Below are positions 15,554 through 22,158 of a stretch of DNA of 22,158 bases, piece after piece; positions within the stretch are counted from its first letter, which is position 1; each line of letters starts with the position of its first letter. The position numbers were made by a program, and so were the translations under genes. The DNA comes from JBMOLL01 sp049325415 (GTDB taxonomy: Bacteria; Bacteroidota; Bacteroidia; Bacteroidales; GCA-2748055): NCBI GenBank assembly GCA_049325415.1, contig JBMOLL010000014.1, positions 1 to 22,158 of the forward strand, read 5' to 3'. A model generated the notes under the pieces. The model did no database searches. It was not told where the DNA came from and was given only the letters and a program-made list of their open reading frames with translations.

Positions 15554-16210
15554 TTATTTCCTGAAGAAAGGGATTGTATAAAACAGGGAATAGTGAATAC
15601 TTACCGGCTTTTTTTCTGTCAGATGGCCGTAACCTGGTATAAGAAACGGATCAATGGTGTCGCTGAACTTGCTCAGGATAAAATTATATTGCACGCTCCA
15701 GCCCAGGTAAAAGTTTTTCAGGACTTCAACTTTGAGCCCCCCCGTAATTCCTATCCAGTGCGCATTCTGAGGTATTTCGAAAGCAAGTAGCCGGTCACCC
15801 CAGACGGCAGAGGGAACATAGGCACTGTCCCAGGTCTGGGTGTAGGAGGAAAAGCCATAACGCAACCCTGCATAGATCATATGATTATTCGGTTTCTCTT
15901 TTATTTTAAGAAAGTTGTAATCGGCTCCAATCCTGAAGTAACTGCCTGAAAAGCCGGCGTTATAAAGGTCCCTGTCGATAAAACAGCTCATGCCTCCCGC
16001 TTCCAGAGTGGCAAAAACATTCGGATAGACCTCGAAATCCGCACTGAATTCAAGCCCTTTTTCCGAAGGTATGGCGAAATAATACCCGGCTCGGGCAAGG
16101 TCCGCCCCGAGCCTCAGCCCGTAAACCTTGGTCGTATCCTGTCCGCCGAGTGTGGCAGTGATGCTAAGGAAAACAAGCAGATTAAAAATAGATACGGATA
16201 TTCTCTTCAT
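15554..16210 (-). CDS. DUF6048 outer-membrane beta-barrel protein (218 aa)
   Basis: A signal peptide (MKRISVSIFNLLVFLSITAT, then GGQD) precedes a beta-rich protein. Marks I associate with DUF6048 are YGLRLGADLARAG, GLEFSADFEVYPNVFATLEAGG, GSYFRIGADYNFL, NNHMIYAGLRYGFSSYTQ and WIGITGGLKVEVLKNFYLGW. The final strand SIHYSLFYTIPFFRK is aromatic, as for an outer-membrane barrel. Function is unknown. A GTG codon directly precedes the chosen ATG and could equally be the start. The start region overlaps the 3' end of the DUF6452 gene by about 29 bases, so the two are co-translated; this pairing is seen widely in Bacteroidota as far as I recall. Confidence 0.82.
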   Translation of the reverse strand: MKRISVSIFNLLVFLSITATLGGQDTTKVYGLRLGADLARAGYYFAIPSEKGLEFSADFEVYPNVFATLEAGGMSCFIDRDLYNAGFSGSYFRIGADYNFLKIKEKPNNHMIYAGLRYGFSSYTQTWDSAYVPSAVWGDRLLAFEIPQNAHWIGITGGLKVEVLKNFYLGWSVQYNFILSKFSDTIDPFLIPGYGHLTEKKPVSIHYSLFYTIPFFRK

Positions 16211-16670
16211 CACTATTTAATTCTGTATTGGTCTGCGGGATAACAAGCTCCACGGAGTCGATCATCTGACCTGTACATTTCACCGAGTCGAGGATGAAAA
16301 TGTGTGCCAGTCCGCAGTCATAGGAAACCAGGTCTGTCATGACCCTGTAATAAAGCATAATACTGTCTGACAGGGTATCTGTTGAAAATATGAAAAGGCT
16401 GGATACGGATAGCGGATCGGGTGGAAGGGACAGAAGTGAAACGGTCTTGTTATCCAGCAGGATCCTGCTTCCCAATGAAGGGTCGACAACATAGAGGGAA
16501 ACGCCCGATACCAGGGTATCTGCTGTTTTTCCGTTTTTTATCTGACTGAGTCTTGCCAGTACGGGGTATTCCGTGGGATCACCACAATCTGCGAACGGAT
16601 CGCAACACGGAAATACGATCAGTACGATGAACAGGGTAAGCACAGCTGAACGCGCAGTTTGACGTTTCAT
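16182..16670 (-). CDS. DUF6452 lipoprotein-like protein (162 aa)
   Basis: A short exported protein. The hydrophobic N-terminus (AVLTLFIVLIVFPCCDPFADC) contains a Cys-Cys pair that could be a lipobox-like site, so an outer-membrane-associated lipoprotein is possible. The body is beta-rich, with features matching DUF6452: an early CGDPTEYPVLARLS, a middle LPPDPLSVSSLFIFSTD, and a late VSYDCGLAHIFILDSVKC-like segment (here begins LVSYDCGL). Function is unknown. It is the first gene of a two-gene operon with DUF6048, and a minus-strand TAACTTTG promoter element lies 17 bases before its ATG. The conserved pairing suggests the lipoprotein and barrel act together in the envelope. Confidence 0.8.
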   Translation of the reverse strand: MKRQTARSAVLTLFIVLIVFPCCDPFADCGDPTEYPVLARLSQIKNGKTADTLVSGVSLYVVDPSLGSRILLDNKTVSLLSLPPDPLSVSSLFIFSTDTLSDSIMLYYRVMTDLVSYDCGLAHIFILDSVKCTGQMIDSVELVIPQTNTELNSDEENIRIYF

Positions 16671-16687
16671 GATAGCCGGTTTGGGAA

Positions 16688-16695
16688 CAAAGTTA
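16688..16695 (-). promoter_or_regulatory. Candidate -7 promoter element for the DUF6452-DUF6048 operon
   Basis: The minus strand reads TAACTTTG, an exact TAnnTTTG match, 17 bases before the DUF6452 ATG. This implies a very short leader of about 10 bases. No clear -33 element was seen. Confidence 0.5.
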
Positions 16696-16880
16696 AAACG
16701 AATGCCGGGTGTTCCTATTATCCCGGTCGGTAAAGATATTGTATTTCGCCCAATTCGCCAGCTATTGTGAAACTCAGGAATGCTCCTGCTCCGGGAACTA
16801 TTCCCTGTTTATATTGTTTGTAAATTACACTGGAAGTGAAAAAAAAAGAGTCCAACGGTACAGCGGAATTATATATTGGT

Positions 16881-16888
16881 TATTTTTG
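16881..16888 (+). promoter_or_regulatory. Candidate -7 promoter element before the small ORF and trkH
   Basis: TATTTTTG exactly matches TAnnTTTG and is identical to the minus-strand element of the polyamine dehydrogenase. It is followed by GTTGAAAT (16900-16907) and CATCTGAAA (16913-16921), the same pair of short motifs found before the agmatinase gene. It could drive the small ORF at 16927 and trkH. Confidence 0.5.
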
Positions 16889-16926
16889 GCAGGGATAATG
16901 TTGAAATGTAATCATCTGAAAACTAA

Positions 16927-17256
16927 TTGATTAGCAGTATTATTCATATAATCTTTTACCTGTTTCTTTCGGTATTACCGCAGAATACCGGGCTGGATGT
17001 GTTTTTAGCGCCCCGCGCTGATGCAAATTCAATGGTGGTTCTCGCGGGTAATAGTGAATCGATGCCGCTTGCTGCAGGGGAGAAAGAACAGGAAAAAAGG
17101 AGCAGAACAGAGGTGATCGTGATGCTCAGGCAAAAAATGGCTCATTATGCCGTGTTCCCGGAAACCACCCTCACCGTAGATTTTTCTGCATGCCCCATTC
17201 CTGATGCCATAATTCTTTTCTCCGGAAATCTGCCTCCTCCATCAGGATGTTGCTGA
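16927..17256 (+). CDS. Possible small secreted protein (109 aa, TTG start)
   Basis: I do not recognise this protein. A stop codon sits directly before the TTG and there is no in-frame ATG for some 35 codons, so it would need the TTG. The N-terminus (ISSIIHIIFYLFLSVLPQNT) looks like a signal peptide or membrane anchor. The rest is hydrophilic with a charged patch (GEKEQEKRSRTEV), then a moderately hydrophobic end with three Cys (one in FSACP, two at the C-terminus GCC). A good -7 element precedes it by 38 bases and trkH follows after 34 bases on the same strand. It may be a real secreted protein or merely the transcribed leader of trkH. Confidence 0.4.
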   Translation: MISSIIHIIFYLFLSVLPQNTGLDVFLAPRADANSMVVLAGNSESMPLAAGEKEQEKRSRTEVIVMLRQKMAHYAVFPETTLTVDFSACPIPDAIILFSGNLPPPSGCC

Positions 17257-17290
17257 TACATTCCTGATCGTTTCATCTTTTTTTTATCAA

Positions 17291-18745
17291 ATGAGGTATT
17301 TCCGTCATCATCTTGTTTTACATGTTATCGGTATAACCCTGCTGGCTGAGAGTCTGTTCCTTATCCTGGCCCTGCCGGTGTCCCTGATCTACCATGATCA
17401 TGCCTTCCTGCCTTTTCTGTGGTCGATCCTGATCACCGCCTTCGTAGGCGGATTGTTATATCTGAGTTCGGGAAAAGGGGAGATGCAGGAACTGAGTATG
17501 AAGGAAAGTTTTATGATAGTCACTTTTTCATGGGTGGCAATTTCCCTATTCGGTTCCCTGCCTTATATTTTCAGCCGGTCCATCCCCGGCTTCATAAATG
17601 CTTTTTTTGAAACGGTGTCCGGTTTTACAACCACCGGGTCGTCTGTATTGGCCGATATAGAAGCGTTGCCAAAAAGCATTTTATTCTGGAGATCAATGAC
17701 TCACTGGATCGGGGGTATGGGGATCATTTTTCTCGTGATTGCCATTCTTCCGTTCTTCAAGGTGGGTGGGACCAACCTCTTTTCAGCTGAAGGTTCGCTT
17801 CTGGGAGTCGACAAGATCCAGCCCCGGCTGATCGATGTCGCCAAAAGGCTCCTTGGAATCTACCTGCTGCTGACCTTTCTTGAGACAGTTCTTCTGAAGG
17901 TGGTGGGAATGACGTTTTTTGATGCCTTGTGCCATTCGTTCGGGACCATTGCCACTGGAGGTTTTTCGACCAAGAATACCAGCCTCATCGATTATTCACC
18001 GCTGGTCCAGTACATTGTCATTGTTTTTATGGCACTGTCGGGAATGAACTTTACCCTTCACTATATGGCACTTCACGGGCAGTTCAGAAGGGTGTTCCGC
18101 AACGAGGAGTGGAGAGCTTATCTCCTGATCCTGATCCTGGTAACAGGGGCTCTTACCTTTGTAAACAGGAGTTTTTACCATGGAAACATTGAAACCTCCA
18201 TGAGGCATTCTCTTTTCCAGGTGGTATCCATCATAACCGCAACCGGATTTGCATCAGCCGATTATGAGCAGTGGCCGGGCTTTGCTATCCAGATCCTTTT
18301 TATGATCATGTTTATTGGTGCCTGCGTAGGATCAACCGGTGGCGGGATCAAGATCGGGCGTTATGTTATTGTTTTTAAAAATTTCAGGAACCGCATCATG
18401 CGGATGCTCAGTCCGAATGCCGTCAGATCGGTCAGGTACAACGGGGAAATCATCGGTAACGAAACCATTCAGAGTGTTTTTGCACTCTTCTTTGCCTATT
18501 TCGGTGTTTTTCTTGTAGGAACAATCATTATGATGCTAACCGGACTGGATGCCCCCAGCGCCTCCAGCAGCGTCATTACAACCCTTGGTGGGATCGGACC
18601 GGGCCTGGGGGTGGTTGGCCCTGTAGATAATTTTATGTCAATCAGCGCCTTTGGAAAGATTTATCTGTCCTTTAATATGATCCTTGGCAGGTTGGAGATC
18701 TTTACCGTTATGGCCCTGTTCAGTTCCTGGGTTTATAAAGCCTGA
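17291..18745 (+). CDS. trkH: Potassium uptake protein TrkH (484 aa)
   Basis: The membrane subunit of the Trk/Ktr potassium uptake system. Its four pore loops, which form the K+ filter, are visible: SGFTTTG (110-116), GTIATGG (218-224), SIITATGF (313-320) and TTLGGIGPGLG (430-440). The hinge glycines GACVGSTGGGIKIGR (343-357) and the terminal NMILGRLEIFTVMALF are characteristic, and length matches TrkH (about 483). The regulatory NAD-binding subunit TrkA is not in the window. Expression could come from the promoter at 16881 through the small upstream ORF. The ATG is preceded by a T-rich stretch and no Shine-Dalgarno site. Confidence 0.96.
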   Translation: MRYFRHHLVLHVIGITLLAESLFLILALPVSLIYHDHAFLPFLWSILITAFVGGLLYLSSGKGEMQELSMKESFMIVTFSWVAISLFGSLPYIFSRSIPGFINAFFETVSGFTTTGSSVLADIEALPKSILFWRSMTHWIGGMGIIFLVIAILPFFKVGGTNLFSAEGSLLGVDKIQPRLIDVAKRLLGIYLLLTFLETVLLKVVGMTFFDALCHSFGTIATGGFSTKNTSLIDYSPLVQYIVIVFMALSGMNFTLHYMALHGQFRRVFRNEEWRAYLLILILVTGALTFVNRSFYHGNIETSMRHSLFQVVSIITATGFASADYEQWPGFAIQILFMIMFIGACVGSTGGGIKIGRYVIVFKNFRNRIMRMLSPNAVRSVRYNGEIIGNETIQSVFALFFAYFGVFLVGTIIMMLTGLDAPSASSSVITTLGGIGPGLGVVGPVDNFMSISAFGKIYLSFNMILGRLEIFTVMALFSSWVYKA

Positions 18746-18839
18746 CAGGTCAGAGGAAGCGGTTAACTACATTTAAACTTTTTGGTGCACTAAATGGGTT
18801 CATTATTTGTATCTTGCCGGAGAAAAGCAGAACAGTCCG

Positions 18840-19622
18840 ATGAAAATTGTATTTGAAAAATATCACGGCGCAGGTAACGATTTCATCATGGTGGATGCAC
18901 GGTCCATAAATGAGCATTTATTCAGCAATGAGATCGTGGCCACCCTTTGTGACCGGCATTTCGGTATCGGAGCCGACGGGCTGATCCTTCTTCTTGGAGA
19001 CAGGGCTACAGACTTCAGGATGAAATACTTCAATGCCGACGGTCGGGAAGGAACCATGTGCGGAAACGGAGGGCGTTGCATTACTGCTTTTGCGAGGTCG
19101 CTGGGAATTATAAAGGAAAAAGCGGTCTTTACAGGTATCGATGGTCTGCATGATGCCTGGTATTCAAGCGACGGACTGATCCATCTTAAAATGAATATGG
19201 CAAAAGACCTGCAGCGCCTGGAAGACGGTTTTCTGATCGATACGGGATCGCCTCACCTGGTTCTTTTCAGGAATGATATTGCCGGGATCGATGTTTACCA
19301 TGAAGGTCGCAGCCTTCGCTATAATGAACGATTCATGCCCGGAGGTGTTAATGTCAATTTTGTAGAGCCCGCTGGCGATGGTCATTTCAGGATCCGTACC
19401 TATGAAAGAGGGGTTGAAAATGAAACACTGGCCTGTGGTACCGGGTCGGTAGCTTCTGCCATCGCTGCTTCAGAGCGCTTCGGCCAGGGTATTACCCAGT
19501 GGAAAATCAGTGCCCCGGGAGGTGAACTGGAGGTAGCATTTAAAAAGGAAGGCGACAATTACTCGGATATCTGGCTGACCGGTAAAGCTGAAAAAGTATT
19601 TTCCGGAGAAATCCACCTCTGA
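18840..19622 (+). CDS. dapF: Diaminopimelate epimerase DapF (260 aa)
   Basis: Converts LL- to meso-diaminopimelate by a two-base mechanism, feeding lysine and peptidoglycan synthesis in the cytoplasm. Both catalytic cysteines are present: Cys74 in MCGNGGRC and Cys199 in ACGTGSVA. The N-terminus FEKYHGAGNDFIMVD is typical. A longer reading from TTG at 18807 is possible, but the ATG at 18840 places MKIVFEKYHGAGNDF as in known homologues. A loose promoter-like TATCTTGC lies at 18810-18817. The last 64 bases are shared antisense with the outer-membrane protein gene on the other strand. The gene stands alone rather than in a lysine operon. Confidence 0.96.
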   Translation: MKIVFEKYHGAGNDFIMVDARSINEHLFSNEIVATLCDRHFGIGADGLILLLGDRATDFRMKYFNADGREGTMCGNGGRCITAFARSLGIIKEKAVFTGIDGLHDAWYSSDGLIHLKMNMAKDLQRLEDGFLIDTGSPHLVLFRNDIAGIDVYHEGRSLRYNERFMPGGVNVNFVEPAGDGHFRIRTYERGVENETLACGTGSVASAIAASERFGQGITQWKISAPGGELEVAFKKEGDNYSDIWLTGKAEKVFSGEIHL

Positions 19623-20512
19623 GATATTCCCGTTTTCCGGATTCTCCAGATCACGGAAAACCGGAACGACTGGTAAGCAAAATCCCGCAGACCGGCCTGC
19701 CATTGCAGACGGAATCCCGGCCCTTTTTCCCCTTTTCTTTCAAGGATGATCCTGCTTACCATCGGATGATCACCATTGTTCAGATAACCCGAATAGCCGG
19801 TAAGCTGGGCACTGAGGGCATATTTGTTCCGACCTGCAGTAAAGCCTGCTCCGTACATCACGGCATCATTCTGAGGATAATTGGCAAGGTTGGTCTGATA
19901 ACAATAAAATCCTGTCATTGCATACAGCCTGAGTTCCCAGATCCCTTTTATCAAGGTTTTTCCTGCAGAAATGTCAAAATAATAGCCCGGTGAATCGGTA
20001 TACCTTGCCGCAAGCAGGTTGGTTCCCGAGGCGGTTTTCAGATTGATGGTGACCAACAGATCGGGAAGAAAGTGATGATCCCTGATCAGCTGGATGAAGG
20101 TGCCGATATGAAAATCCCCGGCTGCAGTACCTGTACCCTCAGATATCATTGAATTACGTAGTACATTGGTCATGCTGTCAACCCTGAAGTGTTCGAAAGG
20201 AATGTAATAGACATTTAACCCGATCCGCTTTCTTGTGACGGGGATAAAAAGGTTGGACATCAGATCCCGGGTCTGGTCACCGGGACTCAGGTAAGCATCG
20301 GTACCCAGTTCCAGGTTCGGGTAGTCTTCGAGGAGGCCGTTCTGAAGGGTTGGTACCGGCAGTGCGTTCGGACCAAACCAGGCAGGAGCCACGGTAAAAT
20401 TCAGGGGCCAGGGCGTCTGTGCGGAGACAGCTCCGGCCAGGGTGAGAAAAACCAGCACAAGACGGAAAACCTGGATAGAGGGGCGACGGATTGGTTTACT
20501 GTAAAAGATCAA
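19559..20512 (-). CDS. Putative outer-membrane beta-barrel protein (317 aa, TTG start)
   Basis: No named family recognised. From the TTG at 20512, preceded by a purine-rich AGGCAGG (complement of 20515-20521), the protein starts with a basic region and a signal peptide (VFRLVLVFLTLAGAVSAQ). An ATG at 20638 is in frame but would overlap most of the DUF4180 gene. The mature part shows repeated amphipathic beta strands with aromatic ends, e.g. NPQ-type turns and GIWELRLYAMTGFYCY, fitting a Bacteroidota outer-membrane barrel. The barrel seems to finish at FRFSVIWRI; about 25 further residues (TGISQRWISPENTFSALPVS and the end) are encoded mainly antisense to dapF. It follows DUF4180 by 13 bases and is probably co-transcribed with it. 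Confidence 0.72.
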   Translation of the reverse strand: MIFYSKPIRRPSIQVFRLVLVFLTLAGAVSAQTPWPLNFTVAPAWFGPNALPVPTLQNGLLEDYPNLELGTDAYLSPGDQTRDLMSNLFIPVTRKRIGLNVYYIPFEHFRVDSMTNVLRNSMISEGTGTAAGDFHIGTFIQLIRDHHFLPDLLVTINLKTASGTNLLAARYTDSPGYYFDISAGKTLIKGIWELRLYAMTGFYCYQTNLANYPQNDAVMYGAGFTAGRNKYALSAQLTGYSGYLNNGDHPMVSRIILERKGEKGPGFRLQWQAGLRDFAYQSFRFSVIWRIRKTGISQRWISPENTFSALPVSQISE

Positions 20513-20525
20513 AGCCTGCCTGTTC

Positions 20526-20885
20526 TTAGAGTTGTTCGATTGCTTCTTCCATGGTGCCGACAAATAGGATATGCCCGGTCCGGTTACTTTCGCGGATAAA
20601 GTCCCGGAGGGCCTTGCTGCCGTTTTCAGTGAAATCACCGATGATGGCCAGTTTCATCCTGTAATTGGAGAATTTCTGCAGGATTTCTCCGGCTACGCCC
20701 GTGCGAAGCTCCGTAAAGGAATCGGGCAACTGATCACTGAAAAGAATGAGCCGGTCAGCACCTGAAAAACTGGCATTGCCCATCAGGTCGATGGTATCGT
20801 CGACATCGGCAAGCCGGCCTGTCCTGTCGGCCAGCAGAGCGGCTGTTCCATTTTTCGTATCGCGGAATATAAACTCAAAATCCAT
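20526..20885 (-). CDS. DUF4180 domain protein (119 aa)
   Basis: A small cytoplasmic protein matching DUF4180 over its whole length. Hallmarks are DDTIDLMGNASFSGADRLIL, ELRTGVAGEILQKFSNYRMK, LAIIGDFTENGSKALRDFI, and ESNRTGHILFVGTMEEAI. The family adopts a STAS-like or small alpha/beta fold as far as I recall, and its function is not established. It is often found near transcription regulators or alone. Here it is the first gene of a probable two-gene operon with the outer-membrane protein, with a TATCTTTG promoter element just upstream. Confidence 0.88.
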   Translation of the reverse strand: MDFEFIFRDTKNGTAALLADRTGRLADVDDTIDLMGNASFSGADRLILFSDQLPDSFTELRTGVAGEILQKFSNYRMKLAIIGDFTENGSKALRDFIRESNRTGHILFVGTMEEAIEQL

Positions 20886-20909
20886 CTGCTTGTTATTTTA
20901 GCGAGTCTG

Positions 20910-20917
20910 CAAAGATA
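20910..20917 (-). promoter_or_regulatory. Candidate -7 promoter element for DUF4180
   Basis: The minus strand reads TATCTTTG, exact to TAnnTTTG and among the most common Bacteroidota forms. It lies 24 bases before the DUF4180 ATG. It would drive the DUF4180 and outer-membrane protein pair. Confidence 0.6.
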
Positions 20918-21026
20918 ATATTTACGTTAAATATCAGAACCTCATGGATTTTAAAAATTAACTTTCCTTTTTCCCCCGATTCGGTAATAAATGAGTTATT
21001 TTGACAACTGATCAGATTGCATATTT

Positions 21027-22158
21027 ATGGGCTACGGTGTTTTTGATATCAGGATGCCAGTCGGTTACACGGAGAATGAACTGATGAAGAAAGTGGAAGC
21101 ACTTGCCGGTTCCCGTGAATTTACTTATCAGATTGAGCATAAAAGCCTGGATGCCAGAAAAAAAGGCAATATTTCCTGGCAGTTGCGCCTCGGTGTACTA
21201 TCCCCGGCAATCAAAGGAACAGACCGACCCGGAGAAGCTTCTCTGGTCATCCCCTTCAAAAAGCGCAATGGGAAGATCTTTGTAGCCGGTACCGGTCCGG
21301 CCGGTTTCTTTGCGGCTTACGTATTACAGAAGGCGGGCTTTTCGGTGACGATCCTCGAACGGGGAAAGGATGTCGGGCGACGGGCTGGAGATATAGAGCG
21401 CTTTGAGCGCGAAGGCCTGTTCAGTGAAACAGGTAACTATGCCTTTGGGGAAGGTGGGGCAGGGACTTTTTCGGATGGGAAGCTCACGTCGAGATCAAAA
21501 CATATTTCCCTGGAGCGCAGGTTTATCATCGATTCCTATGTCGGAGCGGGAGCACCGGAAGAAATTAAATACCTGGCCTATCCACATGTTGGCAGCGATA
21601 ATCTCAGGAAGGTTGTTAGGAACCTGAGAAAGGATTTTGTCTCGATGGGAGGGGAGATCCGTTTTGAAACCCGGCTTACGGATCTGTCAGTGAGCGGGGG
21701 AAGGGTTAAGACTGTTATTACGGATGCAGGGCCTGAAGAATGTTCCTCGGTAATCATTGCCTCGGGTCACTCTGCCTTTGATACGTACAGAATGCTAATG
21801 GCCAGGGGAGTACAATTCCGGACCAAGAATTTTGCCCTGGGTACAAGGGCTGAACACCGGCAGCAGCTTATCAACCAGGCACAGTGGGGTGTGGCATCCC
21901 TTCCTGGAGTGAAAGCTGCCGAGTATCGCCTGACCTCTGAAGGCTCAGGAAACATCCCGGTATATTCCTTTTGTATGTGTCCCGGGGGGATCGTTGTGCC
22001 GGCAACTGCTTTTGCCGACAATAATATCGTAAACGGGATGAGTCTGTATTCCCGTGGCGGGCCCTATGCCAATGCCGCCTGTGTCGCAGGGATCCATCCC
22101 GCTCAGCTGGCAGGTGAGGGCGTGTCGGCCTACGATACGCTTGCCTGGCTGGAAGAGC
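21027..22158 (+). CDS. FAD-dependent dehydrogenase (COG2509-like), 3' end missing
   Basis: The frame is open from the ATG at 21027 to the window edge, giving 377 residues of a protein usually about 520 long. An N-terminal domain (residues 1-80, DIRMPVGYTENELMKKVEAL, HKSLDARKKGNISW) precedes the FAD-binding Rossmann motif VAGTGPAGFFAAYVL (GxGxxG at 88-93) with Glu111 in ILERGKDVGRR. Later marks are GEGGAGTFSDGKLTSR (141-156), IASGHSAFDTY, FALGTRAEH, and MCPGG, all typical of the conserved uncharacterised FAD-dependent dehydrogenases. The reaction is unknown. The N-terminal match supports this start. A TATTTTG at 20997-21003 may be its -7 element, giving a short leader, in the 141-base divergent gap with DUF4180. 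Confidence 0.9.
   Translation, partial: MGYGVFDIRMPVGYTENELMKKVEALAGSREFTYQIEHKSLDARKKGNISWQLRLGVLSPAIKGTDRPGEASLVIPFKKRNGKIFVAGTGPAGFFAAYVLQKAGFSVTILERGKDVGRRAGDIERFEREGLFSETGNYAFGEGGAGTFSDGKLTSRSKHISLERRFIIDSYVGAGAPEEIKYLAYPHVGSDNLRKVVRNLRKDFVSMGGEIRFETRLTDLSVSGGRVKTVITDAGPEECSSVIIASGHSAFDTYRMLMARGVQFRTKNFALGTRAEHRQQLINQAQWGVASLPGVKAAEYRLTSEGSGNIPVYSFCMCPGGIVVPATAFADNNIVNGMSLYSRGGPYANAACVAGIHPAQLAGEGVSAYDTLAWLEE

Noticed and set aside
16709..16930. 73-codon plus-strand frame upstream of the trkH region
   Set aside because: It spans the probable promoter at 16881, has no family resemblance and a poor start context.
20513..20638. ATG-initiated extension of the outer-membrane protein
   Set aside because: It would cover the whole 3' third of the DUF4180 gene and place 42 polar residues before the signal peptide.
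21008..21015. CTGATCAG 8-base palindrome before the FAD-dependent dehydrogenase
   Set aside because: Symmetry does not extend beyond 8 bases; such sites are expected by chance in a window of this size.
1..22158. CRISPR arrays, tRNAs, insertion sequences, integrases, phage or defence genes
   Set aside because: No regularly spaced repeats, cloverleaf-like sequences, terminal repeats or corresponding protein motifs were found by reading both strands, though a covariance search could not be run.

Overview
The window reads as chromosomal DNA of a Bacteroidota bacterium, probably of the Bacteroidales/Marinilabiliales type; the rank is a guess. The support is two proteins ending in type IX secretion (Por) sorting tails, lamin-tail-domain (LTD) surface proteins, the DUF6452-DUF6048 gene pair, several TAnnTTTG-type -7 promoter elements and the general lack of Shine-Dalgarno sites. 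No tRNA, rRNA, CRISPR array, transposase or phage gene was seen. Almost every stretch is covered by genes, so this looks like ordinary core and semi-core genome rather than an island.

Layout. (1) 1-3430, carbohydrate-flavoured: the 3' end of a PfkB sugar kinase, an aldo/keto reductase, an unrecognised membrane-anchored protein on the minus strand, and a GntR/UTRA regulator whose upstream region is rich in dyads. (2) 3431-10709: a gene-poor 316-base region, a small secreted LTD protein, a tightly overlapping minus-strand operon (YghZ-like aldo/keto reductase, Gfo/Idh/MocA dehydrogenase, DUF2490 outer-membrane protein), and a large divergent secreted CotH-kinase protein. The C-terminal module of the CotH protein is a paralogue of the small LTD protein. 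(3) 10711-14208, polyamine synthesis: carboxynorspermidine/carboxyspermidine decarboxylase (nspC) and its dehydrogenase on the minus strand, diverging from an agmatinase-family gene. Together they would take agmatine to putrescine and then to spermidine or norspermidine by the carboxy-polyamine route. Arginine decarboxylase is not in the window. (4) 14170-18745, ion homeostasis: NhaA Na+/H+ antiporter, the DUF6048/DUF6452 pair, a doubtful small secreted protein and the K+ transporter TrkH. (5) 18840-22158: dapF (lysine and peptidoglycan precursor), an outer-membrane beta-barrel candidate whose 3' end runs antisense into dapF, a DUF4180 protein, and a 3'-truncated FAD-dependent dehydrogenase.

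I found no clear new defence or mobile system. The best leads are: the multidomain exported CotH kinase and its small LTD partner around a sugar-oxidoreductase operon; an nspC gene that cannot start with ATG and lies in frame with the preceding enzyme, separated by one stop codon; a repeated CATCTGAAA element just upstream of three starts, two of them in the divergent polyamine promoter; and several strong dyads upstream of gntR, the LTD gene and nhaA.
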